Shown: positions 43,504 through 52,086 of the stretch, one piece after another
Layout: every line of letters starts with the position of its first letter
How positions within the stretch are numbered: position 1 is the first letter of the stretch
Assembly (NCBI RefSeq): GCF_036231945.1
Contig: NZ_CP109599.1
Span: forward strand, 7,343,501-7,407,500
Source of the DNA: Streptomyces sp. NBC_01429
GTDB lineage: Bacteria > Actinomycetota > Actinomycetes > Streptomycetales > Streptomycetaceae
DNA length: 64,000 bases
Direction of reading: 5' to 3'
Translations under genes and position numbers: made by a program
The notes under the pieces: generated by a model
The model's database searches: none
Seen by the model: only the letters and a program-made list of their open reading frames with translations
Told to the model about the DNA's origin: nothing

Positions 43504-44613
43504 ATGCGCTCCAGGCTCCGCCCGCGACCGGTGAGGGCGCTGGCCTGCGTACTCGCCCTGCTGTCGATCTGCGTCACCGGCTGTGCCGGGTCCGTACCGG
43601 GCGCCGGGGCCGGCGCCTCCGGTACGGGCGGGTCGCGCGGCTGGCAGGACGGCGGCTGGCGGGACTGGGACTCCTCACGGTGGCTCCGCGAGGCCGCCGA
43701 CTTCGTGAACCCGGTGATCGAGGGGCTGTGGAAGCCGGAGCGGATGCGTCAAGGGGCCAGCCAGGACCGGCCGGTGACCGGGGACATCGGCGACCAGGGT
43801 GTGTCGGACCCTGAGCCGTCCCCGTTCTTCGCGGAGCCCGTGGCCGCGCCCTACAGCGGCAACGCCCCGGCGGTCGGCAAGCTCTTCTTCGACACCCCCG
43901 ACGGCCCGTCGGTGTGTTCCGCGACCGTCGTGACGGATCCGGCCCGCCCCGGCGCCTCGAACATGGTCTGGACGGCGGGCCATTGCGTGCACGCGGGGGC
44001 GCGCGGTGGCTGGCTGCGCAACATCGTCTTCGTCCCCTCGTACAACGACCAGGCGCTCGCCAACACGGCCTTTCTGGGCGAGGGCGCGGACAAGGACGGG
44101 CTCGCGCCGTTCGGTATCTGGTGGGCCGACTGGGCCCAGACCTCGCCCCAGTGGATCGCCCAGGGCGCCCCGACGGGCGGCAAGGGGGCTCCCTTCGACT
44201 TCGCCGTCCTGCACGTCAAGCCGCCGTCCGGATCCGACGCGACCTCGCTGGAGGAGACCGTCGGCGGCGCGGCCGGTGTCCGGTTCAACGGGCCCTCGGC
44301 CAACAAGGTCTCGTCCATGGGAATTTGGGGATATCCGGCCGAGTCGCCGTTCGACGGGGAGCGCATGTTCACCTGCCAGGGCCGCCCCGGCCGGCTCTCC
44401 ATCACCTCCGACGAACCCTCGCTCTACCGGATCGGCTGCACCATGACCGGCGGGGCCTCCGGCGGCGGCTGGTTCGTCCAGGACGCGAACGGTGTGCCCG
44501 TACTGGTCAGCAACACCTCCATCGGCCCGAGCGCGCAGACCTGGCTCGCCGGCCCGCGCTTCGGCGCCGCGGCCGAGACGATCTACGAGTCGGTGAGCGA
44601 CAAGTTCGCGTGA
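43504..44613 (+). CDS. Secreted trypsin-like serine protease (lipoprotein)
   Basis: A protein of 369 residues. A signal sequence ends in CVTGC with lipobox Cys27. The catalytic set is visible: His160 in VWTAGHCVHAG, Asp232 in FDFAVLHVKP and Ser319 in TGGASGGGWFV. The layout resembles V8/trypsin-like peptidases with a long N-terminal prodomain-like region (PFFAEPVAAPYSGNAP just before the protease core). ATG 43504 is chosen over an upstream in-frame ATG at 43450 because the basic-hydrophobic signal begins there. It acts outside the cell; substrate unknown. Confidence 0.8.
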   Translation: MRSRLRPRPVRALACVLALLSICVTGCAGSVPGAGAGASGTGGSRGWQDGGWRDWDSSRWLREAADFVNPVIEGLWKPERMRQGASQDRPVTGDIGDQGVSDPEPSPFFAEPVAAPYSGNAPAVGKLFFDTPDGPSVCSATVVTDPARPGASNMVWTAGHCVHAGARGGWLRNIVFVPSYNDQALANTAFLGEGADKDGLAPFGIWWADWAQTSPQWIAQGAPTGGKGAPFDFAVLHVKPPSGSDATSLEETVGGAAGVRFNGPSANKVSSMGIWGYPAESPFDGERMFTCQGRPGRLSITSDEPSLYRIGCTMTGGASGGGWFVQDANGVPVLVSNTSIGPSAQTWLAGPRFGAAAETIYESVSDKFA

Positions 44614-44677
44614 CGAGGCGGGTGGTGGGCCGCGCGAGGGACGGCGGTGTGCGCCGTGAGGTACGGCGACGGGGACG

Positions 44678-45313
44678 TCAGACGCCCAGCGCGCGCAGCA
44701 CCACCGCGTCCACGTAGTCACTCATGAAGCACTGGTCGATCGGCTTGTTCTCGATCAGCTGGTGGGCGATGAGCGCGCCCAGCAGCATGTGGGGTACGTA
44801 GTTCAGCGCCGCGTTGTCCGGGGCGGTCTCACCCCGATCGACCGACCGCTCCAGCAGCGTGGTCAGCCCGGTCAGCTCGGGATCGATGAACAGCTCGCGC
44901 AGTGCCTGGAGCAGTTCGGGACTGTCGTGGACCGCGTGGATCAGGCCACGCATCAGCGCGCTGTCCTGCTCGATCTGCTTGTTGTTCATGCGCGCCACCA
45001 GCTCGCGGAAGTCACCGCGCAGCGAACCGGTGTCGATGTCGGAGAGCCCGGCCGGCGCGGTGTGCCGCAGCGCCTTCGCGACCAGGAGCGGTTTGTTGCC
45101 CCACTGACGGTAGAGGGTGGCCTTGCTGGAACGGGTACGGGCGGCCACGGCGTCCATGGTGAGGGACTCGTAGCCGACCTCGCGCAACAGGTCGAGGACG
45201 GCCGCGTACAGTTCGGCCTCGCGCTCCGGTGTGAGCCTGCTGCGCCGCGCACCCGGCTCACGGTGCGGGCCGCTCGTAACGGCTGACGTCGCACCGTGGG
45301 TGGCGGCTGCCAT
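44678..45313 (-). CDS. TetR-family regulator
   Basis: A protein of 211 residues. The helix-turn-helix is ELYAAVLDLLREVGYESLTM, then DAVAARTRSSKATLYRQWGN. The ligand domain ends DQCFMSDYVDAVVLRALGV, as in the TetR group that controls exporters. It lies 112 bases downstream of a nucleobase permease gene. In that gap the arms CCGTATTGTCT and AGAAGATACGG form an imperfect inverted repeat that may be its own operator. Confidence 0.8.
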   Translation of the reverse strand: MAAATHGATSAVTSGPHREPGARRSRLTPEREAELYAAVLDLLREVGYESLTMDAVAARTRSSKATLYRQWGNKPLLVAKALRHTAPAGLSDIDTGSLRGDFRELVARMNNKQIEQDSALMRGLIHAVHDSPELLQALRELFIDPELTGLTTLLERSVDRGETAPDNAALNYVPHMLLGALIAHQLIENKPIDQCFMSDYVDAVVLRALGV

Positions 45314-45425
45314 CTTCGGCCTCCCTCTTCGGCCCTCGCACGGGCGGAACCGTATTGTCTCCCAGAACCGTAACCCAGTAACAGAAGATACGGAACAGAA
45401 ACAGTCACGCGAGGAGCCGGATCGG

Positions 45426-46892
45426 TCAACCAGTCGGTTCGGTCCCGGGTTTGGTCAGGGGGGTGGTTCCGGCCTCGGCTCCGGCCTCGGCTCCGGCCTC
45501 GGCTCCGGCCTCGGCTCCGGCCTCGGCTCCGGTCTCGGCTCCGGGCTCCGGCGTCGGTCCCCGGCGACCGGTGTGGTTGAAGAGGAGATTGAGCAGGAAG
45601 GCCGCGAGAGTCGCGCTGGTGATGGCGCTGCCCGCGATGATCTGGAACCAGGTCGGGAAGGCGTGGTAGATCGTCGGCGCCACGACCGGGAGCATGCCGA
45701 CGCCGATGGACACCGCGACGATCAGCAGGTTGGAGGTTCCCTCGAAGGGGACCTTGCGCAGGGTGTTGACGCCGACGGCGGTGACGGTGGCGAACATCAC
45801 CAGCCCCGCGCCGCCTATCACCGGGCCGGGCAGGGACGCGACGATCTCGCCGAGCTTGGGCACCAGACCCAGCAGGATCAGCACGCCTCCGGCCACGGCG
45901 GCGACGTACCGGCTGCGCACCCTCGTCATGCCGACCAGGCCGACGTTCTGGGCGAAGACCGTGTCCAGGAAGCCGTTCATGACACCGCCGAGGATGCCCG
46001 ACATGCCGTCGGCGGCCAGCCCGCGCGCCAGATCGCGGGAGGTGAGCGGCCGGCCGGTCATCTCACCGACGGCGAGCATGTCGGCGGTGGACTCGGTGAA
46101 GATGACCAGCATCACGACGCACATGGAGATGACGGCCGCGACCGGGAACTCCGGAGCGCCGAAGTGGAACGGCGAGGCCACGCCGACCCAGTCGGCGTGG
46201 CCCACGGAGGAGAAGTCGGTCAGCCCCATGGGTATCGCGACGAGCGTGCCGCCCACCAGGCCGAGCAGCACGCCCAGTTGGGCGAGGAGACCCCGGGCGA
46301 ACCGGCCGACCAGGACGATGAGCAGGACGATCCCGCCGGCCAGTGCCAGATGGCTCGGCCGCGCGTAGTCCTTGGCGGCCGGGTCGGGGCCCGCTATGAG
46401 CCCGGCGGCGACACCGATCAGCGAGAGCCCGATGACGGTGATCACCGAGCCGCTGACCAGCGGCGGGAAGAACCGTACGGCGCGGGCGAACGGCACCGCG
46501 ACCAGCAGCCCGAAGATCCCGGCGGCGATCATGGAACCGTAGACGGCGGGCAGACCGTACTCGCCCGCTATCAGGATCATCGGGGTCACCGCGGCGAAGG
46601 TGGCCCCGGCGACCACCGGAAGCCGCACCCCGAGGACCCGGCCGATGCCCAGGGCCTGGAGCAGTGTGATCAGCCCCGCCACCAGCAGGTCGGCGTTGAT
46701 CAGCAGTCCGATGGTGGCGGTGTCGAGATCGACGGCGGCACCGAAGACGAGCGGCACGGTGACGCAGCCGGTGTACATCACCAGCACATGCTGGAGCCCG
46801 AGCAGCCCCAGCCGGGCGGGCGGCAGCATCTGGTCCACGGGATGCCGGTCGGTCGCGGCGGGCGGAGCGGGCGGGGCGGTGGCCTGTGACAC
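45426..46892 (-). CDS. NCS2-family purine/xanthine permease
   Basis: A protein of 488 residues with about 14 helices. LPPARLGLLGLQHVLVMYTG begins helix 1. The QH motif of NCS2 transporters is present (GLQHVL), and VFAQNVGLVGMTRVRSRYVA is the conserved substrate/ion segment (NVG.V..T...SR). GTG 46892 follows GGAGG at six bases. The C-terminus is a repeat-derived Ala/Glu/Gly tail (AEAGAEAGAEAG). It moves xanthine, uric acid or a related base with H+ or Na+; which one is not decided by sequence. Confidence 0.85.
   Translation of the reverse strand: MSQATAPPAPPAATDRHPVDQMLPPARLGLLGLQHVLVMYTGCVTVPLVFGAAVDLDTATIGLLINADLLVAGLITLLQALGIGRVLGVRLPVVAGATFAAVTPMILIAGEYGLPAVYGSMIAAGIFGLLVAVPFARAVRFFPPLVSGSVITVIGLSLIGVAAGLIAGPDPAAKDYARPSHLALAGGIVLLIVLVGRFARGLLAQLGVLLGLVGGTLVAIPMGLTDFSSVGHADWVGVASPFHFGAPEFPVAAVISMCVVMLVIFTESTADMLAVGEMTGRPLTSRDLARGLAADGMSGILGGVMNGFLDTVFAQNVGLVGMTRVRSRYVAAVAGGVLILLGLVPKLGEIVASLPGPVIGGAGLVMFATVTAVGVNTLRKVPFEGTSNLLIVAVSIGVGMLPVVAPTIYHAFPTWFQIIAGSAITSATLAAFLLNLLFNHTGRRGPTPEPGAETGAEAGAEAGAEAGAEAGAEAGTTPLTKPGTEPTG
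45468..45545 (-). repeat. 12-base coding minisatellite
   Basis: TCCGGCCTCGGC-type units repeat about six times with one variant copy (TCCGGTCTCGGC), encoding GAEAGAEA at the permease C-terminus. A second 12-base frame-keeping repeat of different sequence lies in the TPR gene at 40152. Confidence 0.8.
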
Positions 46893-47010
46893 GGACGCCT
46901 CCGAGCAGGGACAGGTGGGTGGGGAGGGGGACGGTACGGACGGAGCGCCGCGGGGACGGAGCGGCGGTGGGAACGGTGGGAGCGGTGGGCCATGGGCCCT
47001 GCGGGGCCGG

Positions 47011-47027
47011 TTCAACTTTCTGTTGAA
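47011..47027. promoter_or_regulatory. Inverted repeat upstream of the permease
   Basis: TTCAAC-TTTCT-GTTGAA lies 119-135 bases before the permease start in a 235-base non-coding gap. It may be an operator or promoter-proximal stem. Confidence 0.35.
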
Positions 47028-47127
47028 TCTGTTTCCCGCGCGTTGCGATCGCCGTACGGTGCGGTTGCGCCCCGTGCTTCCCGGCAACCCGCGGCCCCGG
47101 GCCGCCTCCACCGCTCCGGCGCCGCTT

Positions 47128-47532
47128 CTATCCTTCCGTCCGGGACCAGCCCTGACGGTCCAGCACGGCGGCGATGTCGGGCGCCTCGTAGTGGGGGCCC
47201 TTGAGCACCTTGCCGTCCGCGCGCCGGACCGGGAGGCCGTCCGGCCCCAGCTTCGTCATGTTGGCCCGGTGGATCTCGGCGATCACCGCGTCGAGATCGA
47301 TCCCGTGGACGAGCGCGGTCCCGTACGCCACGTACACGACATCGGCGAGTTCGTGCGCGAGCTGGTCCAGTGAGCCTCCGGCCGTGGCCTCGGCGACCTC
47401 GGCCACCTCCTCCGCCAGCAGATCCTGCCGGTGGGCGGCGAGCGCCGGGGTCACCTCCGTCGGCCGGAGGCGGACGTCGAGTCCGCAGGCCTGGTGGAAC
47501 TCACGTACGCGGTCGGCGGGGGAAGTGCTCAT
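47128..47532 (-). CDS. MazG-like nucleotide pyrophosphohydrolase
   Basis: A protein of 134 residues. LLAEEVAEVAEATAGG (residues 38-53) and LAHELADVVYVAYGTAL (59-75) are the EExxE and ExxD helices that bind Mg in all-alpha NTP pyrophosphohydrolases. ANMTKLGPDGLPVRRADGKV, followed by LKGPHYEAPD, is the usual tail of the actinobacterial branch. ATG 47532 overlaps the ferredoxin stop (ATGA). It hydrolyses NTPs or a modified nucleotide to NMP. Its place at the end of the RiPP operon may be incidental. Confidence 0.75.
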   Translation of the reverse strand: MSTSPADRVREFHQACGLDVRLRPTEVTPALAAHRQDLLAEEVAEVAEATAGGSLDQLAHELADVVYVAYGTALVHGIDLDAVIAEIHRANMTKLGPDGLPVRRADGKVLKGPHYEAPDIAAVLDRQGWSRTEG

Positions 47533-47774
47533 TCCCCGGATCGTACCGGTGGGCGGATCAGGCCGGGGCGGGCGCCCGGCACGAGCGAGATCGCCTCCAC
47601 CGGGCAGATCGCCACCGCGTCCTCCGTGTCCTCGTCGGGCTCGCCCGCGTCCGGCCGCAGGGTGGAGCGCCGGTCGGCGTCGAGGACGAAGTGACGCGGC
47701 GCGGTCGCCGCGCACAGCCCCGCCCCGATGCACAGGGCCCGGTCGAGCGCGATGTGTTCGGTGGGTCCGGCCAT
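47529..47774 (-). CDS. 3Fe-4S-type ferredoxin (P450 redox partner)
   Basis: A protein of 81 residues. Only three cluster cysteines are seen: Cys15 and Cys21 in ALCIGAGLCA and Cys57 in AICPVEAI. The middle cysteine of the 4Fe-4S motif is replaced (C-IGAGL-C), as in single 3Fe-4S ferredoxins that feed cytochromes P450. It starts 8 bases after the P450 stop, so it is almost certainly that enzyme's electron donor. No reductase gene is nearby; a genomic one would be shared. Confidence 0.85.
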   Translation of the reverse strand: MAGPTEHIALDRALCIGAGLCAATAPRHFVLDADRRSTLRPDAGEPDEDTEDAVAICPVEAISLVPGARPGLIRPPVRSGE

Positions 47775-47782
47775 GTCCGCCG

Positions 47783-48985
47783 TCACCAGCCGACCGGCAG
47801 GGACCGCGGCGCCCGGCTGCTCAGGCCGCGCTTCCAGGTCGCGGGTCCGGCCGCGTACAAGGTGGGGAAGGCGCGGGTCAGACCCGCCAGCGCCTCCTGG
47901 AGCTGGACGCGGGCGAGCTGCGCGCCGACACAGAAGTGGGCGCCGTGTCCGAAGCTCAGATGCGCGCGGACCTCGCGGGTGAGATCGAGCAGTTCGGGGT
48001 GCGGGAACGCGCGCTCGTCGTGGTTGGCCGATGCCATCACGGCCACCACCCCCTCGCCCTCCCGGATGATCACATCCCCCAGGGCCACCTCCTCCTTGGC
48101 CACCCGGAGATTGCCGCCCACGGTGTTCTGCGCGTAGCGCAGCAACTCCTCGACCGCGCCGGGGATCAGCGCGGGCTCGCGGCACAGCCGCTCGTACCGC
48201 GCGGGCTCCGCCAGCAGCAGATGCACCGTCCCGGCGAGACGGTTGGCCGTCGTCCCGTACCCCCCGGACAGCAACACCACGCAGAAGGAAAGGAGTTCCT
48301 CCTCGCTCAGCCGGTCGTCGTCGTCGCGCGCCGCGATCAGGGCACTGAGCATGTCGTCGCCGGGGTGGGCGCGTTTGGTGTGTACGAGACCGGTCAGATA
48401 GCCGGTCATCTCGTCCACCGCCGACATCACCCGCGCGTCCTCCATCGCCGTGACACTGCGCAGCGCGTCGCACCAGCCGTCGAGCAGCCCGCCGTCCGAG
48501 CGGGGAGTGCCGAGCAGATCGCAGATGACGGCGAGCGGGAGCGGCCGGGTGAAGTGGGTGACCAGATCGGCGGGACGGGGGAGCGGCGCGAGCCCCGCCA
48601 GCAGTTCGCCGGTCAGCGCGCCGATGTCACGGCGCGTCGCCTCGGCGCGCCGCCCGGTGAGCGCGGGCGCGACGAGCTTGCGCAGCCGGGTGTGGTCGGG
48701 CGGATCGGCGGCCAGGATGGAGTCCGGCAGGGTGGTCGTACGGTTGATCCGGGGCCCGTCCCCCCGGGTGGCGCGGGCCCGGCTGAACCGCGGATCCGAC
48801 AGCACCCGGCGGACATCCGCGTGCCGGGTGACGAGCCACGCCAGGTCCCCGGAGGGCAGCCTGATCCGGGCGACGGGTTCGTGGCGGCGCAGCTCCGCGA
48901 ACTCGGGCAGCGGGTCGAGCCCGTCCCGGTGCGGAAAGGGGAACGGCCTTATCTCACCGGTCCGTTGCCGCCCGCTGTGCTCCAT
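47783..48985 (-). CDS. Cytochrome P450
   Basis: A complete 400-residue bacterial class I P450. The heme site is SFGHGAHFCVGAQLAR with axial Cys352, the K-helix ExxR is Glu280-Arg283 (AVEELLRYA), and LAADPPDHTRLRKLVAPALT is the C-helix. The I-helix reads LSGGYGTTAN where related enzymes have AGYETTAN, so the acidic residue of the proton-relay pair is Gly244. ATG 48985 fits the normal length. It lies between the methyltransferase (20-base gap) and its ferredoxin, within the YcaO operon, so it most likely oxidises the peptide product. Confidence 0.88.
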   Translation of the reverse strand: MEHSGRQRTGEIRPFPFPHRDGLDPLPEFAELRRHEPVARIRLPSGDLAWLVTRHADVRRVLSDPRFSRARATRGDGPRINRTTTLPDSILAADPPDHTRLRKLVAPALTGRRAEATRRDIGALTGELLAGLAPLPRPADLVTHFTRPLPLAVICDLLGTPRSDGGLLDGWCDALRSVTAMEDARVMSAVDEMTGYLTGLVHTKRAHPGDDMLSALIAARDDDDRLSEEELLSFCVVLLSGGYGTTANRLAGTVHLLLAEPARYERLCREPALIPGAVEELLRYAQNTVGGNLRVAKEEVALGDVIIREGEGVVAVMASANHDERAFPHPELLDLTREVRAHLSFGHGAHFCVGAQLARVQLQEALAGLTRAFPTLYAAGPATWKRGLSSRAPRSLPVGW

Positions 48986-49005
48986 GGCGTCTCCCCTCTC
49001 CGCTG

Positions 49006-49752
49006 TCACGGCCGCTCGTACACGGAGACCTGCGCGGCACTGTCCCGGACGAACGGCGCACCGCTCCAGTCGGCCCAGCGCTCCTTGAGCACGAGCCCGG
49101 CCCGACGTGCCATCAGGTCCAGTTCGCCCGGTCCGGTGTACCGGAAGTCGACGCGCAGATGGCGGGTGCGGCCGTCCTCGTGGATGACGTAGTGCGAGCG
49201 GTAGCGCTGCACCGACGGATCCAGCCTGCGGTAGCACAGCACCAGATGGCCCTCGCCCTCGGAGACGATGTCGGGACCGGTGGCCGCCGCCAGGGCCTCG
49301 GGGACATGCGCGTCGAGCACGAACAGCCCGCCCGGCTCCAGATGCCGCGCCACCCGCTCGAAGCAGCGCGACTGGCTCTCCTGGTCCGGCAGTTCACCGA
49401 AGGTACCGCCCGCGAGATAGACGAGTGTGAAGGTTCCGTCCACCGGGACATCGGCGAAGTTCCCCATGGTCACCGGAAGTTCCGCCCCCGACGGCTTGGC
49501 ACGCAACTGGCGGACCATCTCCTCGGAGCCGTCGACCCCGTGCACCGACAGCCCGCGCTCACTCAGCGGCAACGCGATCCTGCCGGTCCCGACGCCCAGT
49601 TCCAGTACCCGCCCGCCGCCGGACAGCGCGGCGAGCGACACCAGCGCCTCCACCGTCGCCCCGGTGGTTCTCGGCTTCCCGAACCACCGGTCGTACTCGT
49701 CGGCGAACTCCGTGGCGTAACCGGCTCGGGAACGCTGTTCGGCGGGGCGCAT
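49006..49752 (-). CDS. SAM-dependent methyltransferase (RiPP tailoring)
   Basis: A protein of 248 residues. Motif I is RVLELGVGTGRIALPLSERG (48-67), then VHGVDGSEEMVRQL, FTLVYLAGGTFGELPDQES and LEPGGLFVLDAHVP. The last part (HYVIHEDGRTRHLRVDFRYT, GELDLMARRAGLVLKERWAD) is typical of small-molecule/peptide methyltransferases. GAGGAG precedes ATG 49752, 23 bases past the YcaO stop. Probable O- or N-methylation of the modified peptide (C-terminal or side-chain carboxylates are abundant in the precursor). Acceptor is inference. Confidence 0.8.
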   Translation of the reverse strand: MRPAEQRSRAGYATEFADEYDRWFGKPRTTGATVEALVSLAALSGGGRVLELGVGTGRIALPLSERGLSVHGVDGSEEMVRQLRAKPSGAELPVTMGNFADVPVDGTFTLVYLAGGTFGELPDQESQSRCFERVARHLEPGGLFVLDAHVPEALAAATGPDIVSEGEGHLVLCYRRLDPSVQRYRSHYVIHEDGRTRHLRVDFRYTGPGELDLMARRAGLVLKERWADWSGAPFVRDSAAQVSVYERP

Positions 49753-49775
49753 ACGGCTCCTCACTGGGATGATTC

Positions 49776-50930
49776 CTAACCGAAGGGATGGGGATGGCCG
49801 GGTCCCGGCCCCGAGGGCAGCGGCAGTGCGCCCGGTGCGAGCACCCGCACCACCCGGACCCCGGCGTCGCGGGCCGGCTTCCCGCTCGTCTCGACCAGCA
49901 GCACCTGCTGTCCGGTGTGTTCGGCCAGGACACTCAGGGGATCGGTACGGGCCCGCTCCCCGGCGCCCTCCCGGGTTGGCCGGTCGTCCCGTGCCGCCGG
50001 GCCGGGCCGCACGTTCCACAGCGCCAGGCTGTCCTGCCGGTGATAGGTCCACAGGGCGTGCTGGACGGCGGTGGTCGGCGGCCCGGCGCCGCGCCACTGG
50101 TCCCAGGTGCGGCGTGCGACCGGACTCTCCATGCTCCAGCGCACCATGACCGCCTCGTACGCGGCCTTCTCGATCAGCGCTCCGACGGCGTCGGACGGCC
50201 CGCAGCGCGCCCCGAACGCCTGCCCCGTACCGTCCGGCCGGTGCAGACACACGACGGCGCACGCGGTGCCGGCCGGGGCGGGCAGCAGGAACGCCGTCGT
50301 CGCCAGCCCCCGGGCCCGGACCGCGCCCGCCACCGGACCGGCCGCGCCCGCCTCGACCCGGTGCGGCCGGCCGTCGGCGAGTCCGTACCAGCTGCGCCGC
50401 ACGAGGTCGCGCTCCAGCACCTCCCAGGCGGCGTGCCGGGCCGCCGCCACCCGGTGCGGGTGCGCGGCGATGCCGGTGGAGCCCGCCGACGGTTCGGGGA
50501 CGCAGCCGGCCGGCGGCCGGTGGTGCAGGAAGACGGAGGCGGCCGGGACGTACCGCTCCTCGCCGCCGGTCGTGTGCGCCCTGACCCACAACCGGCGGGC
50601 CCGCGGCCGGACGGACGGCCTGCGCACCGGCACACCGCGGCCCAGCAGTTCGTCGTAGGTGGCGACGGTCGCGGCCGCCGCCTCGGCCTCCCGCCCGGCC
50701 AGCACATTGCCCATGCGCTCCAGCAGTTCGCCCCGGGCGCCGGTGGCCACCACGTCCCGGTCGTGACCGGCGGCGCTGCCGATGAGCACGGGCTCGCCGC
50801 CCGCGGCGCTCGTGCCCCCGAACACCGGCGACCGCGCGGCGACCCGGGCGAGCAGCAGCTCCGGCGTGTCCGGGTAGGGCGTGAAGACCTGCGGCGCCCA
50901 CGCGCTCACCTGCGGTCCCGACGTACTCAC
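49776..50930 (-). CDS. Stand-alone YcaO-type peptide-modifying enzyme
   Basis: A protein of 384 residues. YcaO signatures: RGELLERMGNVLAGRE (66-81), SAGSTGIAAHPHRVAAARHA (148-167) and AAWEVLERDLVRRSWYG (167-183), the ATP-binding S.G.A.G...EA...A..E..ERD pattern. AFGARCGPSDAVGALIEKAA also fits. The C-terminus is Pro-rich and ends HPHPFG, as in YcaOs that act on peptide backbones. GTG 50930 overlaps the HExxH stop (GTGA). YcaOs use ATP to activate a backbone amide for azoline, thioamide or amidine formation. No ThiF/ocin or TfuA partner is encoded nearby, and the precursor has no Cys. Confidence 0.85.
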   Translation of the reverse strand: MSTSGPQVSAWAPQVFTPYPDTPELLLARVAARSPVFGGTSAAGGEPVLIGSAAGHDRDVVATGARGELLERMGNVLAGREAEAAAATVATYDELLGRGVPVRRPSVRPRARRLWVRAHTTGGEERYVPAASVFLHHRPPAGCVPEPSAGSTGIAAHPHRVAAARHAAWEVLERDLVRRSWYGLADGRPHRVEAGAAGPVAGAVRARGLATTAFLLPAPAGTACAVVCLHRPDGTGQAFGARCGPSDAVGALIEKAAYEAVMVRWSMESPVARRTWDQWRGAGPPTTAVQHALWTYHRQDSLALWNVRPGPAARDDRPTREGAGERARTDPLSVLAEHTGQQVLLVETSGKPARDAGVRVVRVLAPGALPLPSGPGPGHPHPFG

Positions 50931-52045
50931 GGACGTTCCCGCGTCACAGCGGCACACTCCCCGAGGAGCGCGAGCCCGCTGTCCGTCAGCGCCCCGGAGT
51001 GCGCGGTCAGTGTGTCCACCGCCTGCCGCGCGGACGCCGTCAGTCGTGCTTCCCGTGCCGTGACCGCCCGTTCCGCCGTGCCCGGCATGCGCAGCATGGC
51101 CGGTGCGGCCAGCCTTCGGTAGAGGAGGACGCCGCGCGCGAGCACCACGGTCTGCTGGAAGAGCCCGCTCAGCGGGCGGGGGTCGGCCCGCAGGGGAGTG
51201 GTGACCCTCAGCGCGCCGGGAGCCGCCGCGCCGGTTCCACCTGATCCCGCGGAACCACCGTCCGCTCCGGTGGCACCACCGTCCGCCGGATCCGGCAGCA
51301 GGAACGGCTCCGCCACCGCCGCCGCGTTGCACCGGTTGTGCGTGCCCTCGTGCACCAGCGCCTCCGCGCAGCGCACCGGCCCCGGCAGCCCCGAGGCGCT
51401 CGTCGTCAGCCGGTCCCGGTGGAGAAGGACCACGCCGTGCACGGTGAAGTCCGTGAATCCGTCGATGGCGTCGCCGTCGAGCAGCGCCACCTCGGCGACC
51501 GTCTCCGACAGCTCGCCCACCATCTCGGGCCATATCCCGGTGAGCAGATCGACGGCCCGTACCAGCACGTGCCGCTGCTCCGCGTCCCATCCGACGACAC
51601 CGGCGGTGACCGGAGCGCCGTCGTCCCGCCGCCGCGCCGGGATGGACCGCAGCGCGCGGGACACACTGCGCCGCAGGTGGTCCTGGGGTTCGGCGGGTCC
51701 GAGGGCGGGCGGTCCGTCTCCGGCGAACCGGCCGAGTACGGCGGCGAGCGCGGTAAGCGGCTCCCGGGTCGGTGTCCCCGAACGCAGCGCGCGCTGCGCG
51801 GTGTGCACCGCTTCGATGGCGGCGGGCCTGCGCAGTACGTCATCGGACACGGACGCCGCCGTGAGCGCGGACGCCCGCTCTCCGGGGCCGCCGGGCGCCT
51901 TAGGGTCCGTGAACTCCGTAAGTCCCGTGGCTTCGGTGGCTTCGGTGGCCTCGGCGAACTCCAGCCGGTCGAGCACCGCGCGTATCCGCTCCACCACCTC
52001 CCGCCGGTCCTCGACGGCCCCGCGTACGTCGGCCTCGACATGCAC
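50927..52045 (-). CDS. HExxH-type peptide modification enzyme (alphaKG-HExxH beta-hydroxylase family)
   Basis: A protein of 372 residues. The central motif ALVHEGTHNRCNAA gives His232, Glu233 and His236. About 60 residues later LRADPRPLSGLFQQTVVLAR matches the R.DPRPL.G..H....A. stretch that defines the HEXXH peptide-modification family, some of whose members are 2-oxoglutarate-dependent peptide beta-hydroxylases. An Ala/Asp/Gly-rich linker (DGGATGADGGSAGSGG) separates the two. GTG 52045 lies 9 bases after GGGGAG; in-frame TTG 52054 is an alternative. It directly follows the precursor gene and is coupled to YcaO. Unlike FxsB-type proteins it is not fused to a radical SAM domain. Confidence 0.78.
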   Translation of the reverse strand: MHVEADVRGAVEDRREVVERIRAVLDRLEFAEATEATEATGLTEFTDPKAPGGPGERASALTAASVSDDVLRRPAAIEAVHTAQRALRSGTPTREPLTALAAVLGRFAGDGPPALGPAEPQDHLRRSVSRALRSIPARRRDDGAPVTAGVVGWDAEQRHVLVRAVDLLTGIWPEMVGELSETVAEVALLDGDAIDGFTDFTVHGVVLLHRDRLTTSASGLPGPVRCAEALVHEGTHNRCNAAAVAEPFLLPDPADGGATGADGGSAGSGGTGAAAPGALRVTTPLRADPRPLSGLFQQTVVLARGVLLYRRLAAPAMLRMPGTAERAVTAREARLTASARQAVDTLTAHSGALTDSGLALLGECAAVTRERP

Positions 52046-52086
52046 CTGCGTCAACTCCCCACTCCACTCGGCGGCCCCGGCACGGG

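Noticed and set aside
49006..50901. 631-residue minus-strand frame that would fuse the methyltransferase to an upstream protein
   Set aside because: The upstream part is the out-of-frame shadow of the YcaO gene; the methyltransferase has its own ribosome site and ATG at 49752.
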